64,000 nt of DNA from Candidatus Gastranaerophilales bacterium (GCA_910586855.1 CAJUJH010000001.1:620001-684000); one strand, 5' to 3'; numbered from the stretch's first letter, positions 6,726 through 16,196 are shown. Numbers and translations are program-made. Notes: a model not told the origin generated them from the sequence alone.

Positions 6726-9035
6726 CTAATCAACATTTACAGGTTCGCGGTTTATTGCGCGGATAGCTTCTTTTGCACTCATTGCAATATCATCCGGGAT
6801 ATTATCCACGACCGTTAATTGTCTTAATACATCAATTGTCCGCTTAAATGCACGCACAACATCGCCTTCTGTAAATTCTGTATCAGCAAAAATCTTATCC
6901 CAAGCTTCAATTGAGCTTATATCTTCATTTGCGGATAATACCCATGCTTCAATTAAAGATGAATATTCAGAATTTACATTCATAATATTTTCAATCTTAT
7001 TATCGCGTTCTAAAAGGAAAATTTTTCGTCTGATATCTTTGATTTTTCCTAAAATCTTTCTTACCTTCTGGCATGGCGGCTTAATTGGTGTATTATCGAG
7101 GTTTCTAACCTCTTCTGTTGTAACGGCGCAAATAACAGATGCAAGTTCATATGGTGCTAAATCGTTTAAAAGTCCTGAAAGAATTATTTCAGATAAGTAT
7201 AGCTCATTTTCTATCCTAAGCCCCATTGTGATTTTGCCGGTTTCTGTCGGGTAATCGTCTTTAAGATTTCCCATAGTTTCCAATATTCTCTTATGGGAGA
7301 GAAACTTTTGCCAGTAGACATCTTTTTGAAATTCGATATCCTTCTTTAGAAGGCGTGCCTTCTTTTGATATCTGTTGCAAAGTTCAATCTCTTTTTTGTG
7401 CTTTTTATATAATTTACACATATCGCAGCCGTAGCTGTGCATCTTATTTAAAAACTCTTTTGTTTTTTGTTTAAATTGTAGAATTTCAGGAGTATTCTGG
7501 TTTTTGGATTGGCGTCTTAGAGCTTTTAAAACCGTTCTATGCTCAACATACAGATTTTTATATTTGATATAATCAGCCATATCGGCTGCTGTATGTTTAT
7601 GCGGGCATTTAAAATTATTAAGTGTCTCTATATCTTCTTCATACTGCTTTAGCTCATTTAATAAAGGAGTGATTCTATCTGTTGAAGAAAAATACCCGAA
7701 AGTCTTTAGTATTAGCTCTTTTGCTTCGTCTAAAGAAAATCTTTGCAATAAATTTAAAACCATTGAATAACTTGGTGAAAATTTGCTCTCAAGAGGGTTT
7801 GAGCCGCTTGTAGCAAGTTCATAAACTTCATCCGGTGTTTGAAACGGTGTGCCGACAATTACAACATATCCAATTTCATCCATTCCGCGTCTACCGGCAC
7901 GTCCGGACATTTGTAAAAATTCATTTGCGGTTAAAATTCTGTGTCCTTCATCTGTCCTTTTTGAAATTGAACTTATAACAGTGCTTCTTGCAGGCATATT
8001 TATACCTGCAGCAAGGGTTTCGGTTGCAAAGACAACTTTAATTAATCCTTCCTGAAACATCCTTTCGACAAGGTTTTTCCACCCGGGCAATAAACCTGCA
8101 TGGTGAGAGGCTATCCCCCTTTTAACAAGTTCAATATGCGGATTATTGTATAAATAGGGGTTTTCAGCTATATAAGCATCCACCATCTGTGCAGCCCTCA
8201 GTGCCTCTTCCTTGTTTAAAAGGTCAATTGAAGAACATTTTATAGCATTTTCGTCGCATTTTTTCCTTGAAAACGTAAAATAGATGGCAGGAAGCATATT
8301 TTTTTCCTGCAGTGCAAGAATAATCTCCGGTGCCGGATTTTTTACGCTTTTTTTATTAAAATATTTAAACTTGCTTTCAGGGCGTATTTTCTTATTTAAA
8401 GCCCCCTCTGGAGTCATCAATGGTACGACGGTATCAGGTTTTGAACTATCGTAATAGTAAAATCTTAAAGGAACCGGACGAAAATCAGTGTATATGTGTT
8501 CTGTCCTTGAATGAACAGTGTTTATCCAATCTGTAAGCTGTTTTGAGTTTCTAACAGTGGCTGAAAGTGCGATTATTTGAATATTTGTCGGGCAATAAAT
8601 AATGCTCTCTTCCCAAACTGTTCCTCTGGATTCATCATTCATATAATGAACTTCATCTAAAACCACATAACGGACATCTTTAAGATTATCTTGCAGTGTG
8701 CCGAATGTTGTACCATAGAGCATATTACGGAATACTTCCGTTGTCATAACAACAATTTGCGCTTCACGGTTTATTGTGGTGTCGCCTGTTAAAAGCCCTA
8801 CTTTATCATGTCCGTATTGAGTTGAAAAATCGTGATATTTCTGGTTTGAAAGTGCTTTTAATGGTGTCGTGTAGAAAATCCTTGTACCATTTTCCAGTGC
8901 AAGATGAATGGCGCTTTGAGCGATGCAGGTTTTACCTGCACCGGTTGGGGCACACACTACAACACTTTTGCCTTCTTGAATATTTTTTATGGCCTCTTCT
9001 TGAAAATCATCCAGTTTAAAGTCAAATCCGTACAT
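6726..9035 (-). CDS. Ski2-like DEAD/DEAH-box helicase
   Basis: A 769-residue superfamily 2 helicase. Motif I is APTGAGKT (near residue 30), motif II is DEVH (near 127), motif III is SAT, and motif VI is QMSGRAGRRG. The extended C-terminal half contains a C-x2-C pair (GCDMCKLY) and a helical segment resembling the C-terminal region of Ski2/Mtr4-type RNA helicases, a form common in cyanobacteria. An RNA-remodelling role is inferred from the family. The ATG is 7 nt downstream of a TAAAAT hexamer without a Shine-Dalgarno sequence, so the transcript may be leaderless. Confidence 0.85.
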   Translation of the reverse strand: MYGFDFKLDDFQEEAIKNIQEGKSVVVCAPTGAGKTCIAQSAIHLALENGTRIFYTTPLKALSNQKYHDFSTQYGHDKVGLLTGDTTINREAQIVVMTTEVFRNMLYGTTFGTLQDNLKDVRYVVLDEVHYMNDESRGTVWEESIIYCPTNIQIIALSATVRNSKQLTDWINTVHSRTEHIYTDFRPVPLRFYYYDSSKPDTVVPLMTPEGALNKKIRPESKFKYFNKKSVKNPAPEIILALQEKNMLPAIYFTFSRKKCDENAIKCSSIDLLNKEEALRAAQMVDAYIAENPYLYNNPHIELVKRGIASHHAGLLPGWKNLVERMFQEGLIKVVFATETLAAGINMPARSTVISSISKRTDEGHRILTANEFLQMSGRAGRRGMDEIGYVVIVGTPFQTPDEVYELATSGSNPLESKFSPSYSMVLNLLQRFSLDEAKELILKTFGYFSSTDRITPLLNELKQYEEDIETLNNFKCPHKHTAADMADYIKYKNLYVEHRTVLKALRRQSKNQNTPEILQFKQKTKEFLNKMHSYGCDMCKLYKKHKKEIELCNRYQKKARLLKKDIEFQKDVYWQKFLSHKRILETMGNLKDDYPTETGKITMGLRIENELYLSEIILSGLLNDLAPYELASVICAVTTEEVRNLDNTPIKPPCQKVRKILGKIKDIRRKIFLLERDNKIENIMNVNSEYSSLIEAWVLSANEDISSIEAWDKIFADTEFTEGDVVRAFKRTIDVLRQLTVVDNIPDDIAMSAKEAIRAINREPVNVD

Positions 9036-9062
9036 ATAAAGGATTTTAGCATAGAAATTAAA

Positions 9063-9088
9063 TTAGGGCACAAATTTTTGTGCCCTAA
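9063..9088 (-). terminator. Terminator downstream of M16 peptidase gene
   Basis: TTAGGGCACAAA and TTTGTGCCCTAA form a perfect 12-bp stem with a 2-base loop between the M16 gene end and the helicase start. Confidence 0.8.
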
Positions 9089-9108
9089 GACAAAATTTTT
9101 AATATTTT

Positions 9109-11853
9109 TTATTCTGCTTTAGTGTTATTCATAATGGTTACGTTGATATAGGGTTGTGAAAAATATTTATTTGCAGCGGCTAAAATATCGGATTGAGTTA
9201 CATTTAAGATACAATTTTTATAATCTTCAAGATGATTAATATCATATCCTAAAGCCCCATACCAGCCCAAAAGCGCTGCATCATCCATATTTGTTTCAAG
9301 TGAAATTAAAATATTTCCTAAGATTTTATCCTTAGCTTCTTCAAGTTCTTTTGCTGAAACAAATTCTGTCTTCATGCGGTTAATTTCTTTTAAAATGCCG
9401 TTTTTTGCAACTTCAACATTTTTGTTATTTGTACCTATATATGCTATAAATGCCCCATCCTGCGCATTTTGAAGAACGGTTGAACCCACTGAATACGCTA
9501 AACCCTGCTTGTCTCTCAGATTTTTAAACAATCTGGAGCTCATGCCTTCTCCTAAAATGGCATTTATAACTTTAAGTGTTGCAAGGTCTTTTTGGTTATA
9601 TATATTATCCGTTTTGTATCCAACTAAAACCCAGGCTGTTTTTGTATCTTCTTTGATTATTGTTTTTTCAATATTTTCGTTTGGAATAAATTGTACTGCT
9701 TTTTGATTATCTTTTAAATCTTTAAGGCAAATTTGTTTTTGCCCTTTATCTTTAAATATTTTTGTCATTTTGTTTATGACTTTTTCATTTTCAACATTGC
9801 CCGCCACTGTGATAACAAGGTTTTTAGGGTCTAAAACAGTATTATAATATTCAACAACATCTCCCCTTGAGATATTTGGGATATTTTCTTTTAAAACTAT
9901 GGAATTGTGTCCGTAAACACTATCTTTAAAAGCAATTCCTTTAAATTCATCTACAGCAATATTTAAAGGGTTGTCTTTTAACTGTTTAAGCCCTGCAAGC
10001 TTAAGTTTTTTAACTTTTTCAATCTCGCTGTTTGAAAACAAAGGCTGATTAATGACATCATCCAAAATTGAAAGCGCGTTATCAAATTCATTTTTTGTGG
10101 TTAAAAGGCTGATATCAAAAGTATCGTTGCCGCTTGATAAAGAAAGCTTTATACCTTTTTCATCCAGCACCTTTGCAAATGTTTCAGAATCCATATTTTT
10201 GGTGCCCTTAACAGCGCTTGAAGCAGCTACTGTTGCAACGCCCGGTGTTTTTTCTAAGAAATTTCCGCCAAGAGCCTGAATATCAATTGCTATTATTGAA
10301 TTAACCGGATTTTTCTTAATAATAAGTTTTGCCCCGTTTGAAAGTTCATATTTTTCAATATTTTTACCGCTTTCAATTAATTTTGCGGGCTTTATTTCTT
10401 CCGCTACATTACTTATTTCTTTTGTATTATTATCTTCCACCATTTTGTTTTTTGGAAGAACGGTTGAAATAGCACATTTATTTTTATCCAGATATTTTCT
10501 TGCAGCCTTTATAACATCATCTTTTGTAACTTTTTCAATATTGTTTAAATAATTATCGTAATACCAGGTATTTCCCCAAAATAGCGTTAAATATCCAAGT
10601 TCATTTGAAATATTTGATATAGATTCTCTTGAATAATAGGTTGAAGTTTTTATCATATTAATGGCTTTTTTAACTTGTTCATCAGTAATTCCGCCTTTTT
10701 TAATTAAATCAATTTCTTTAAAGATTCCATCTTCAACACTCTTTAAATTATTAGGCTTAAATGATGTCTGGATAACAAAAAGCCCGTCATCCATAAATGT
10801 TGAATTGCTTGCTAAAATGGAATAAACAAGCTGTTTTTCTTCTTTTAACTTTTGATTTAATATTGAACTTCTTGAATCCCCAAGTATTGTGGATAAAACA
10901 TCAAGAGCATAGCCGTCTTTATCTTCTTTGAACTTTGGCGCCTTGAAAGCTATTGCCATATAACCTGTATTAATATCTTTCTTTTCTTCAATCCTTAATT
11001 GCTTTTGAATTACAGGGGTTTTTGGATAAATTCCTTCCTGATAAGTTTTATCGTTATTGTTAAAAAGCTCTGAAACTTTTTTAATAGCATAATTTGGGTC
11101 AATATCTCCTGCAATAACTGTTGTCATATTATGCGGAGAATACCATTTATTATAAAAATCAAGAATTTCTTCGCGTGTAATTGTTTCTATTACTTCTTTT
11201 GAGCCTATAACAGGTCTGAAATAAGGGTGATAAGGCTCATTTTGAGTATATATAACCTTGAAAAGATTATTATACATTACATTTCTCGGGTTATCTTGCC
11301 CTTTTGAAATTTCTTCTAATACAACAAGTCTTTCTTTTTCAAGTTCTTTTCTTGGTATCATAGGGTTTAAAAGCATATCAGCGTGTAATTCAAGCGCTTT
11401 ATCAAATTCTTTGGCAGGTATTGTTATATAATAATGTGTAAAATCTTTGCTTGTAGCGGCGTTTGTTACTCCGCCTTTTGATTCAAGGATTCTGTCAAAT
11501 TCCCCGGGCGGCGTTTTTTCTGTACCTTTAAAGAATAAATGTTCTAAAAAGTGCGCCACACCTGAATTTTTATCATTTTCATTAATGGAGCCTGTCTTTA
11601 TCCACGTATCAATTGTTACAATCGGGTTTGAATTAACAGGCATAACAATAACAGTTTGTCCTGATGGAAGCTTTTGAACAACATAATCTTTCTGTTCATT
11701 GGCTTTGGCTTCTTTTGCCTTGGATTTTACGGTAATGGCTGTTGGACCGTCGCTGCTTCCTATAATATTATTCTTTGGGGCACAAAACCCTCCATTTGCC
11801 GAAATATTAATAATTAATGCACATATTATTAACTTTGAGATTATTTTTTTCAA
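9109..11853 (-). CDS. Secreted two-domain M16 family metallopeptidase
   Basis: A 914-residue protein with a signal peptide (residues 1-24, ending at GGFCA). The first M16 domain has the inverted zinc motif HFLEH (101-105) and the downstream acidic ligand region VVLEEIS near 177-182. The second half (from about residue 490) repeats the M16 fold but lacks HxxEH, as in the inactive partner domain of fused pitrilysin-type enzymes. It is presumably exported to the envelope. It sits 25 bp downstream of a radical SAM/SPASM gene on the same strand, a pairing seen in peptide-modification loci such as PqqE with PqqF. Two-domain M16 proteins are also common as stand-alone enzymes. Confidence 0.88.
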   Translation of the reverse strand: MKKIISKLIICALIINISANGGFCAPKNNIIGSSDGPTAITVKSKAKEAKANEQKDYVVQKLPSGQTVIVMPVNSNPIVTIDTWIKTGSINENDKNSGVAHFLEHLFFKGTEKTPPGEFDRILESKGGVTNAATSKDFTHYYITIPAKEFDKALELHADMLLNPMIPRKELEKERLVVLEEISKGQDNPRNVMYNNLFKVIYTQNEPYHPYFRPVIGSKEVIETITREEILDFYNKWYSPHNMTTVIAGDIDPNYAIKKVSELFNNNDKTYQEGIYPKTPVIQKQLRIEEKKDINTGYMAIAFKAPKFKEDKDGYALDVLSTILGDSRSSILNQKLKEEKQLVYSILASNSTFMDDGLFVIQTSFKPNNLKSVEDGIFKEIDLIKKGGITDEQVKKAINMIKTSTYYSRESISNISNELGYLTLFWGNTWYYDNYLNNIEKVTKDDVIKAARKYLDKNKCAISTVLPKNKMVEDNNTKEISNVAEEIKPAKLIESGKNIEKYELSNGAKLIIKKNPVNSIIAIDIQALGGNFLEKTPGVATVAASSAVKGTKNMDSETFAKVLDEKGIKLSLSSGNDTFDISLLTTKNEFDNALSILDDVINQPLFSNSEIEKVKKLKLAGLKQLKDNPLNIAVDEFKGIAFKDSVYGHNSIVLKENIPNISRGDVVEYYNTVLDPKNLVITVAGNVENEKVINKMTKIFKDKGQKQICLKDLKDNQKAVQFIPNENIEKTIIKEDTKTAWVLVGYKTDNIYNQKDLATLKVINAILGEGMSSRLFKNLRDKQGLAYSVGSTVLQNAQDGAFIAYIGTNNKNVEVAKNGILKEINRMKTEFVSAKELEEAKDKILGNILISLETNMDDAALLGWYGALGYDINHLEDYKNCILNVTQSDILAAANKYFSQPYINVTIMNNTKAE

Positions 11854-11878
11854 TTTTTAAACCCTTCTTTTTATCTTT

Positions 11879-12979
11879 TTATTTTACTTTAAGTTCGCAG
11901 CACATCTGGCATGCGCTGAAAGCCTTTGAGTATTTAAGATTTTTTCTAAAACACTTAAATTTTGTTTCATTAAATACATCTTTTATCTTTTTATCTTTAA
12001 CATTTCCAATCTTAAATGATAAACAAGGGTACACATCCCCCTGTGGATTTATCATCATATTGGAGAAAGGATATTTACAAGGATAATAGATATCTTTGGG
12101 GTGGCGGTGTAAATCTCCTTTGTTATCCGGCGTGAAGAAAGATTTTATTTTCTTAAGTTCTTCTTCAACTCCGCCTCCTTCAAATTTTGGCGAGAATCTT
12201 ATTTTTGTTTTGGAATTTTTGCTCATTTTGTAAATTTTTCGATAAACATCTTCAAAATGCTGCATATCAAAATAAGGCTGAATCGGATATTCAGGCTCAT
12301 AGAATATAGGTTCAAATTCATCCTTCAAAACTGAATTTTGTTTTAAATCATTGTTTCTTAAAAACGAAATACTTAAAAATTCAAACCCCATCTGTGTTGT
12401 ATATTCATAAAGTTTTAATAAATCATCAATATTATTATTTAAAACTATGGTTTTGATATCTACCATAGGTTTATTTTTATGTTTCATTCTTCTGTAATTC
12501 AAAGCTTCAAGATTGCCTGTGATTCTATCAAAAATGCCGTCTCTGTTTCTGTTTAAATCATGGTTTTTACCCCATCCGTCGATTGAAACGGATAACAACA
12601 TCATCTTTGATTTTATAAAAGCATCAATTATATCTTCATTGATTAATATCCCGTTTGTTACAACATTTAATTTTCCATAAACCCTTTTTGATGTTTTGTA
12701 TAAAATATCCACAAAATCATGCCGCACCAGAGGCTCTCCGCCAACAAGCGTTACAAAAGCATATCTTGGAATTTGTTTTATTATGTTAAACCAATCTTCC
12801 GTTGAAAGTTCGTTTTTCGTTCTGTCTGAACCCACATAGCAATACGGGCAGTTTAAATTGCATCTGTATGTTAATTCAAAAAAGTATCTTAAAGGAATTA
12901 TTGCCTTTCCTTCTTTATTGTTGTATGAAAAATCAGCATAAATATCCCTTGCTGTATCAAAAAGCTTTGAATAATCCAT
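11879..12979 (-). CDS. Radical SAM protein with SPASM-like C-terminus
   Basis: The radical SAM cluster motif CNLNCPYC gives Cys40, Cys44 and Cys47, followed by the GGEPL glycine-rich SAM-binding motif. The C-terminal region holds additional cysteines in PQGDVYPCLSFKIGNV and the final CQMCC, typical of a SPASM/twitch domain that binds auxiliary Fe-S clusters. Such enzymes modify peptides or mature other enzymes. The substrate is unknown, and I could not find a precursor peptide ORF next to it. It is the first gene of a probable two-gene operon with the M16 peptidase. Its upstream region, shared with divergent dnaA, contains two inverted repeats. Confidence 0.85.
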   Translation of the reverse strand: MDYSKLFDTARDIYADFSYNNKEGKAIIPLRYFFELTYRCNLNCPYCYVGSDRTKNELSTEDWFNIIKQIPRYAFVTLVGGEPLVRHDFVDILYKTSKRVYGKLNVVTNGILINEDIIDAFIKSKMMLLSVSIDGWGKNHDLNRNRDGIFDRITGNLEALNYRRMKHKNKPMVDIKTIVLNNNIDDLLKLYEYTTQMGFEFLSISFLRNNDLKQNSVLKDEFEPIFYEPEYPIQPYFDMQHFEDVYRKIYKMSKNSKTKIRFSPKFEGGGVEEELKKIKSFFTPDNKGDLHRHPKDIYYPCKYPFSNMMINPQGDVYPCLSFKIGNVKDKKIKDVFNETKFKCFRKNLKYSKAFSACQMCCELKVK

Positions 12980-13043
12980 TATTCTCCCCTAAATATTCTT
13001 AAATCCTTTGAAATAAAAGGCTTTAATCTTTTATTATTTCTCA

Positions 13044-13139
13044 ATTTTACTACAATATTTTTTTGTAGTAAAATCTTAAAATAATAGAGCATGGAAATGG
13101 TTAACTTTACCTTGTTGTATCATTGTATACAAAAGGTAA
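13044..13139. promoter_or_regulatory. Two inverted repeats in the radical SAM / dnaA divergent intergenic region
   Basis: First repeat: ATTTTACTACAA (13044-13055) and TTGTAGTAAAAT (13063-13074), a perfect 12-bp dyad with 7-base spacer. Second repeat: TTACCTTGTTGTAT (13107-13120) and ATACAAAAGGTAA (13127-13139), with one bulged base. Either could be an operator for one of the divergent genes or an RNA hairpin in the dnaA leader. No cluster of TTATCCACA-type DnaA boxes is visible, so this is not evidently oriC. Confidence 0.5.
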
Positions 13140-13176
13140 TATTTAGATATTTTAGAAAAGAAGGGAATTTTTTAAG

Positions 13177-14568
13177 GTGCCTGATTTAGCTTTAAATTAT
13201 GAACAAATCTGGGAAGATGCTAAAGAAATCTTAAAGGAAAAAATCCCGAATAATACCTTTGAACCTTGGATTTTACCTATAATTCCTGCTAAAAACAATG
13301 AAGAGTGTTTTAAAAAAGACCATATTGTTTTAAAAAGCGATAAATCTTTTGGTGTCTCTTTTTTAAATCAAAAATATTTTAGTGAAATCCAATCTGCGAT
13401 AAATACTGCCTGCGGGGAAAACTTGCCTGTAAATATTATTTTTGTACCGTCTGATGTTAAAAAGGCGCCAAAGAAAAAGGAAAAACCTGCAGAACACATT
13501 GTTTTGATGAAGGAGCAGATTGATAATCTTAAACAAATGCACTCGTTTTGCGCCCTTAATTTAAAATATACTTTTGAAAATTTTGTAATAGGGGATAATT
13601 CTCTTGTTGCCTATAATGCCGCAAAACAAGTATCAGAAGCCCCCGGACAAAAATTCAATCCTCTTTTTATAACAGGCTCTGTCGGTATCGGGAAAACTCA
13701 CTTGATGCAGGCTATAGGGCACAGTATTTTAAAAAATTTCCCTGATTTGAAGGTTAAATATGCTAAAACAGAGGAATTTACAAATCAGCTTATTGATTCT
13801 TGCCAGAAAGGGCAGGAATCTTATCAAAAAATGAAAAAATTTAGAGACAGATACAGAAATGTTGATGTCCTGCTGCTTGATGACATACAGTTTGCAGAAG
13901 GCAAAAAAAGGACAGAAGAAGAAATTTTTAATACATTTGATGCCCTGTTTCATTTAGGAAAACAGATAGTTTTCGCTTCAGACAGACCCATTTCAAGCTT
14001 TAAAAACACTCCTGACCGCCTAAGAAGCAGGTATGAGTGGGGTTTAGCAGTTGACATTCTTGTTCCTGATTTTAAAACAAGAGTTGAAATTATTGAAAAG
14101 CACGCTCAAAGGTCAAATTTTGAAATATCAAAAGGTGTAGCCGAATTTTTAGCAGAAACATTTGACAATAATGTCCGGGAGCTTGAAGGAGCTTATAACA
14201 AGGTAAGCGCTTATGCTTCAATAAAAGGGATAGAGCTTACGGCTGAAGCTGCAAAAGAGATTTTAGGAATAGGTGAAAATGCTAAAAAAATAACCCCTGA
14301 AATTATAATTGATAAATGTGCTGAATATTTTAATGTTGCAAAAAAAGATATACTGTCTACTGCGCGCTCAAAAGAGGTAAAAGAAGCCCGCCAGGCGGCA
14401 ATATATTTGGTTCGCGAAATTCTGGACACAAGCTTTCCTGCAACAGGCGAAATTTTTAATAAAAACCATACAACAATTCTTTATTCGTATAACAAGATGA
14501 AAAAAGACCTCTTAACTGACAGACCCCTTCAAAATACAATTAAAGAAATTGAAAAGTTGATAAGATAG
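13177..14568 (+). CDS. dnaA: Chromosomal replication initiator DnaA
   Basis: A 463-residue protein with the four-domain DnaA plan. An N-terminal domain (1-90) is followed by a short linker and the AAA+ ATPase with Walker A GSVGIGKTH (167-175) and Walker B LLLDDIQF (233-240). Sensor regions follow, then the C-terminal DNA-binding domain with the signature NHTTILYSYNKM. The start is GTG at 13177; AGAAGGG lies about 12 nt upstream. The gene is not followed by dnaN, so the ancestral dnaA-dnaN order is broken here, as in many cyanobacterial relatives. Confidence 0.97.
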   Translation: MPDLALNYEQIWEDAKEILKEKIPNNTFEPWILPIIPAKNNEECFKKDHIVLKSDKSFGVSFLNQKYFSEIQSAINTACGENLPVNIIFVPSDVKKAPKKKEKPAEHIVLMKEQIDNLKQMHSFCALNLKYTFENFVIGDNSLVAYNAAKQVSEAPGQKFNPLFITGSVGIGKTHLMQAIGHSILKNFPDLKVKYAKTEEFTNQLIDSCQKGQESYQKMKKFRDRYRNVDVLLLDDIQFAEGKKRTEEEIFNTFDALFHLGKQIVFASDRPISSFKNTPDRLRSRYEWGLAVDILVPDFKTRVEIIEKHAQRSNFEISKGVAEFLAETFDNNVRELEGAYNKVSAYASIKGIELTAEAAKEILGIGENAKKITPEIIIDKCAEYFNVAKKDILSTARSKEVKEARQAAIYLVREILDTSFPATGEIFNKNHTTILYSYNKMKKDLLTDRPLQNTIKEIEKLIR

Positions 14569-14602
14569 TTTTATTAAAGCGTATTTTGCGCCGCTCCATA
14601 CC

Positions 14603-14628
14603 TTGACAGCGAGTAAACTATAGTTTAC
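14603..14628 (+). promoter_or_regulatory. Promoter element and palindromic operator of the HigBA-like pair
   Basis: TTGACA at 14603-14608 is followed immediately by GTAAACTATAGTTTAC (14613-14628), a perfect 16-bp palindrome lying where the -35/-10 spacer and -10 would be. This is the expected place for antitoxin autorepression. Confidence 0.65.
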
Positions 14629-14676
14629 CATTAAGAATATGAAGGAAATTGAATACTATAAACATATTAATGCAAA

Positions 14677-14961
14677 GTGCCTGTTATTGAATGGCTTAAA
14701 GGAATAGATACAACCTTTAGGAGGAGAATTAACAGCAGGCTGACAAGAATAGTAGAAAATGGTAATTTTGGGGATTTCAAACAACTTGACGATAATATAT
14801 CTGAATTAAGGTTTAATTTTGGGTCAGGTTATAGAATTTATTTTTCTGAAATTGGCGACATTATAATATTGCTTCTTTGTGCAGGCGATAAAAAATTACA
14901 GAGTAATGATATTAAAAAGGCTAAAGAATATCTAGAAATTTGGAGACAAAAAAATGGGTAA
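14677..14961 (+). CDS. RelE/ParE-superfamily (HI1419-like) toxin, 5' end probably frameshifted
   Basis: The body matches the HI1419-type addiction toxin: IEWLKGIDTTFRRRI, VENGNFGDFK, ELRFNFGSGYRIYF and the C-terminal ILLLCAGDK, AKEYLEIW. These proteins are ribosome-dependent mRNA interferases. The open frame only offers GTG at 14677 with no ribosome-binding site. An ATG at 14639 in another frame encodes MKEIEYYKHINAK, a good match to the missing family N-terminus, and joins the main frame if one base is restored near 14677-14682. The toxin is therefore probably inactivated by a 1-base deletion. The stop overlaps the antitoxin start by 8 bp. Confidence 0.75.
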   Translation: MPVIEWLKGIDTTFRRRINSRLTRIVENGNFGDFKQLDDNISELRFNFGSGYRIYFSEIGDIIILLLCAGDKKLQSNDIKKAKEYLEIWRQKNG

Positions 14962-15259
14962 ATATAAAAATTCAATATCTTTTGAAGAAGGTTTTTGTGA
15001 AATCTTCAATACAGAAGAAGATTTAAAAGATTATTTGACGTTTGCCTTTGAAGAATATCTTCAAGACGGTGATTTTAATGTATTTTGCCGTTCTCTTGAG
15101 CTTGTAATCAAATCAAGAGATACAATTAACGGTTTTGCTAAAAAAGTTGATTTGAGCAAAATGGGTCTTTACAATATCATCAATGGTAAAAAAGAACCGA
15201 AAATAAGAACCCTTGCAAAAATTCTAAAAGAACTCGGCTGCACCTTAAAAATAGCGTAA
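14954..15259 (+). CDS. HI1420/HigA-like antitoxin with helix-turn-helix
   Basis: A 101-residue partner of the upstream toxin. The N-terminal half carries the acidic toxin-neutralising region (EDLKDYLTFAFEEYLQDGD). The C-terminal half is an XRE-type helix-turn-helix (NGFAKKVDLSKMGLYNIINGKKEPKIRTLAKILKELG). The gene overlaps the toxin, the standard toxin-first HI1419/HI1420 order. It likely binds the 16-bp palindrome upstream of the pair. The antitoxin appears intact even though the toxin 5' end looks broken. Confidence 0.85.
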   Translation: MGKYKNSISFEEGFCEIFNTEEDLKDYLTFAFEEYLQDGDFNVFCRSLELVIKSRDTINGFAKKVDLSKMGLYNIINGKKEPKIRTLAKILKELGCTLKIA

Positions 15260-15356
15260 AACTGCAAAGCTCGACATCAAACGGCGGTAATAAAATTTAC
15301 TCAAATTTTAAAGAAGACTTAGTAATAGATGTTACTATTGTAATCTAAACCAGGGT

Positions 15357-16196
15357 CTAATTTGAAATATCGTATTTAATTACAGTATTTTTTTCCTGCT
15401 CTGTAATTAAAAGTTTTTTATTTATATTATCAATATTTAAACAGTATGGTTTTTTAACCAAAAATAGAACACTTGTTTTGCCGTCAGGTTCTGCTTTTAT
15501 AATATTTCCTTTTGTGTAGTTTGCAATATAGATATTATTATCTTCATCAATTGCAATACCTACAGGACCGCTTAAATTTGCAGGTCCCACAAAAGTGGTT
15601 TTTATATTTTGCGGTGTGATTTTATACACGGCATTTTGTGAAAAACTTGCTATATAAATATTACCGTTTTTATCTGCTGCAACACCGGTTGGTGCTTGAA
15701 TAGTTTCAAGAAGAGAGCTTCTCTTTAAAGCTTCTTCCTTAAGTTTTAATTCCTGAGCAACCTCAACCTGTCTTTTTTCAACAATATCAATTAGTTTTTC
15801 AGCCTGTTCGTAATATTCTGAATAATTTGGGATTCTATCTAAATAAGTTAAAGATTTTTTTAAATACCCTCTTTTGTAAAGCAGGCTTCCGAAATTATAC
15901 ATGCTCTCATAATCTTCAGGGGTGATTTCAATCAATTTTTCATAGGTTGAAATTGCATCATTGTAATATTTATAAGATTCCTGAATTTTTGCAAGGTTAT
16001 AATATGCCTGATAAAATTTTGGGTCAATTTCTATAGCTTTTTTAAATGATTTTATTGAATCATCAATCTTGTTTAAGTTATAAAAATCTATACCCTGATT
16101 GTAGTATGAAGTAGCCTCTGTACTCTGTGCTATACAAGGGATTGAACCGAATAAAACAAATGAAAATATTAAGCATGTAGTAATTAATCTTTTCAT
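15357..16196 (-). CDS. Secreted TPR protein with NHL-type propeller repeats
   Basis: A signal peptide (residues 1-23) is followed by three to four TPR units (SYYNQGIDFYNLNKIDDSIKS, AYYNLAKIQESYKYYNDAI, SMYNFGSLLYKRG). A short helical linker leads to two or three NHL-like blades (APTGVAADKNGNIYIAS and GPVGIAIDEDNNIYIAN). It is probably a periplasmic or surface scaffold; no catalytic residues are evident. The propeller has too few blades to close alone, so it may be truncated or oligomeric. Start: TATAAT lies 9 nt before the ATG with no Shine-Dalgarno sequence. It is divergent from dapL, with only 36 bp between start codons. Confidence 0.75.
   Translation of the reverse strand: MKRLITTCLIFSFVLFGSIPCIAQSTEATSYYNQGIDFYNLNKIDDSIKSFKKAIEIDPKFYQAYYNLAKIQESYKYYNDAISTYEKLIEITPEDYESMYNFGSLLYKRGYLKKSLTYLDRIPNYSEYYEQAEKLIDIVEKRQVEVAQELKLKEEALKRSSLLETIQAPTGVAADKNGNIYIASFSQNAVYKITPQNIKTTFVGPANLSGPVGIAIDEDNNIYIANYTKGNIIKAEPDGKTSVLFLVKKPYCLNIDNINKKLLITEQEKNTVIKYDISN

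Noticed and set aside
12700..13176. Possible replication origin next to dnaA
   Set aside because: Only one TATCCACA-like sequence was seen, inside the radical SAM gene. No DnaA-box cluster or dnaN is adjacent.
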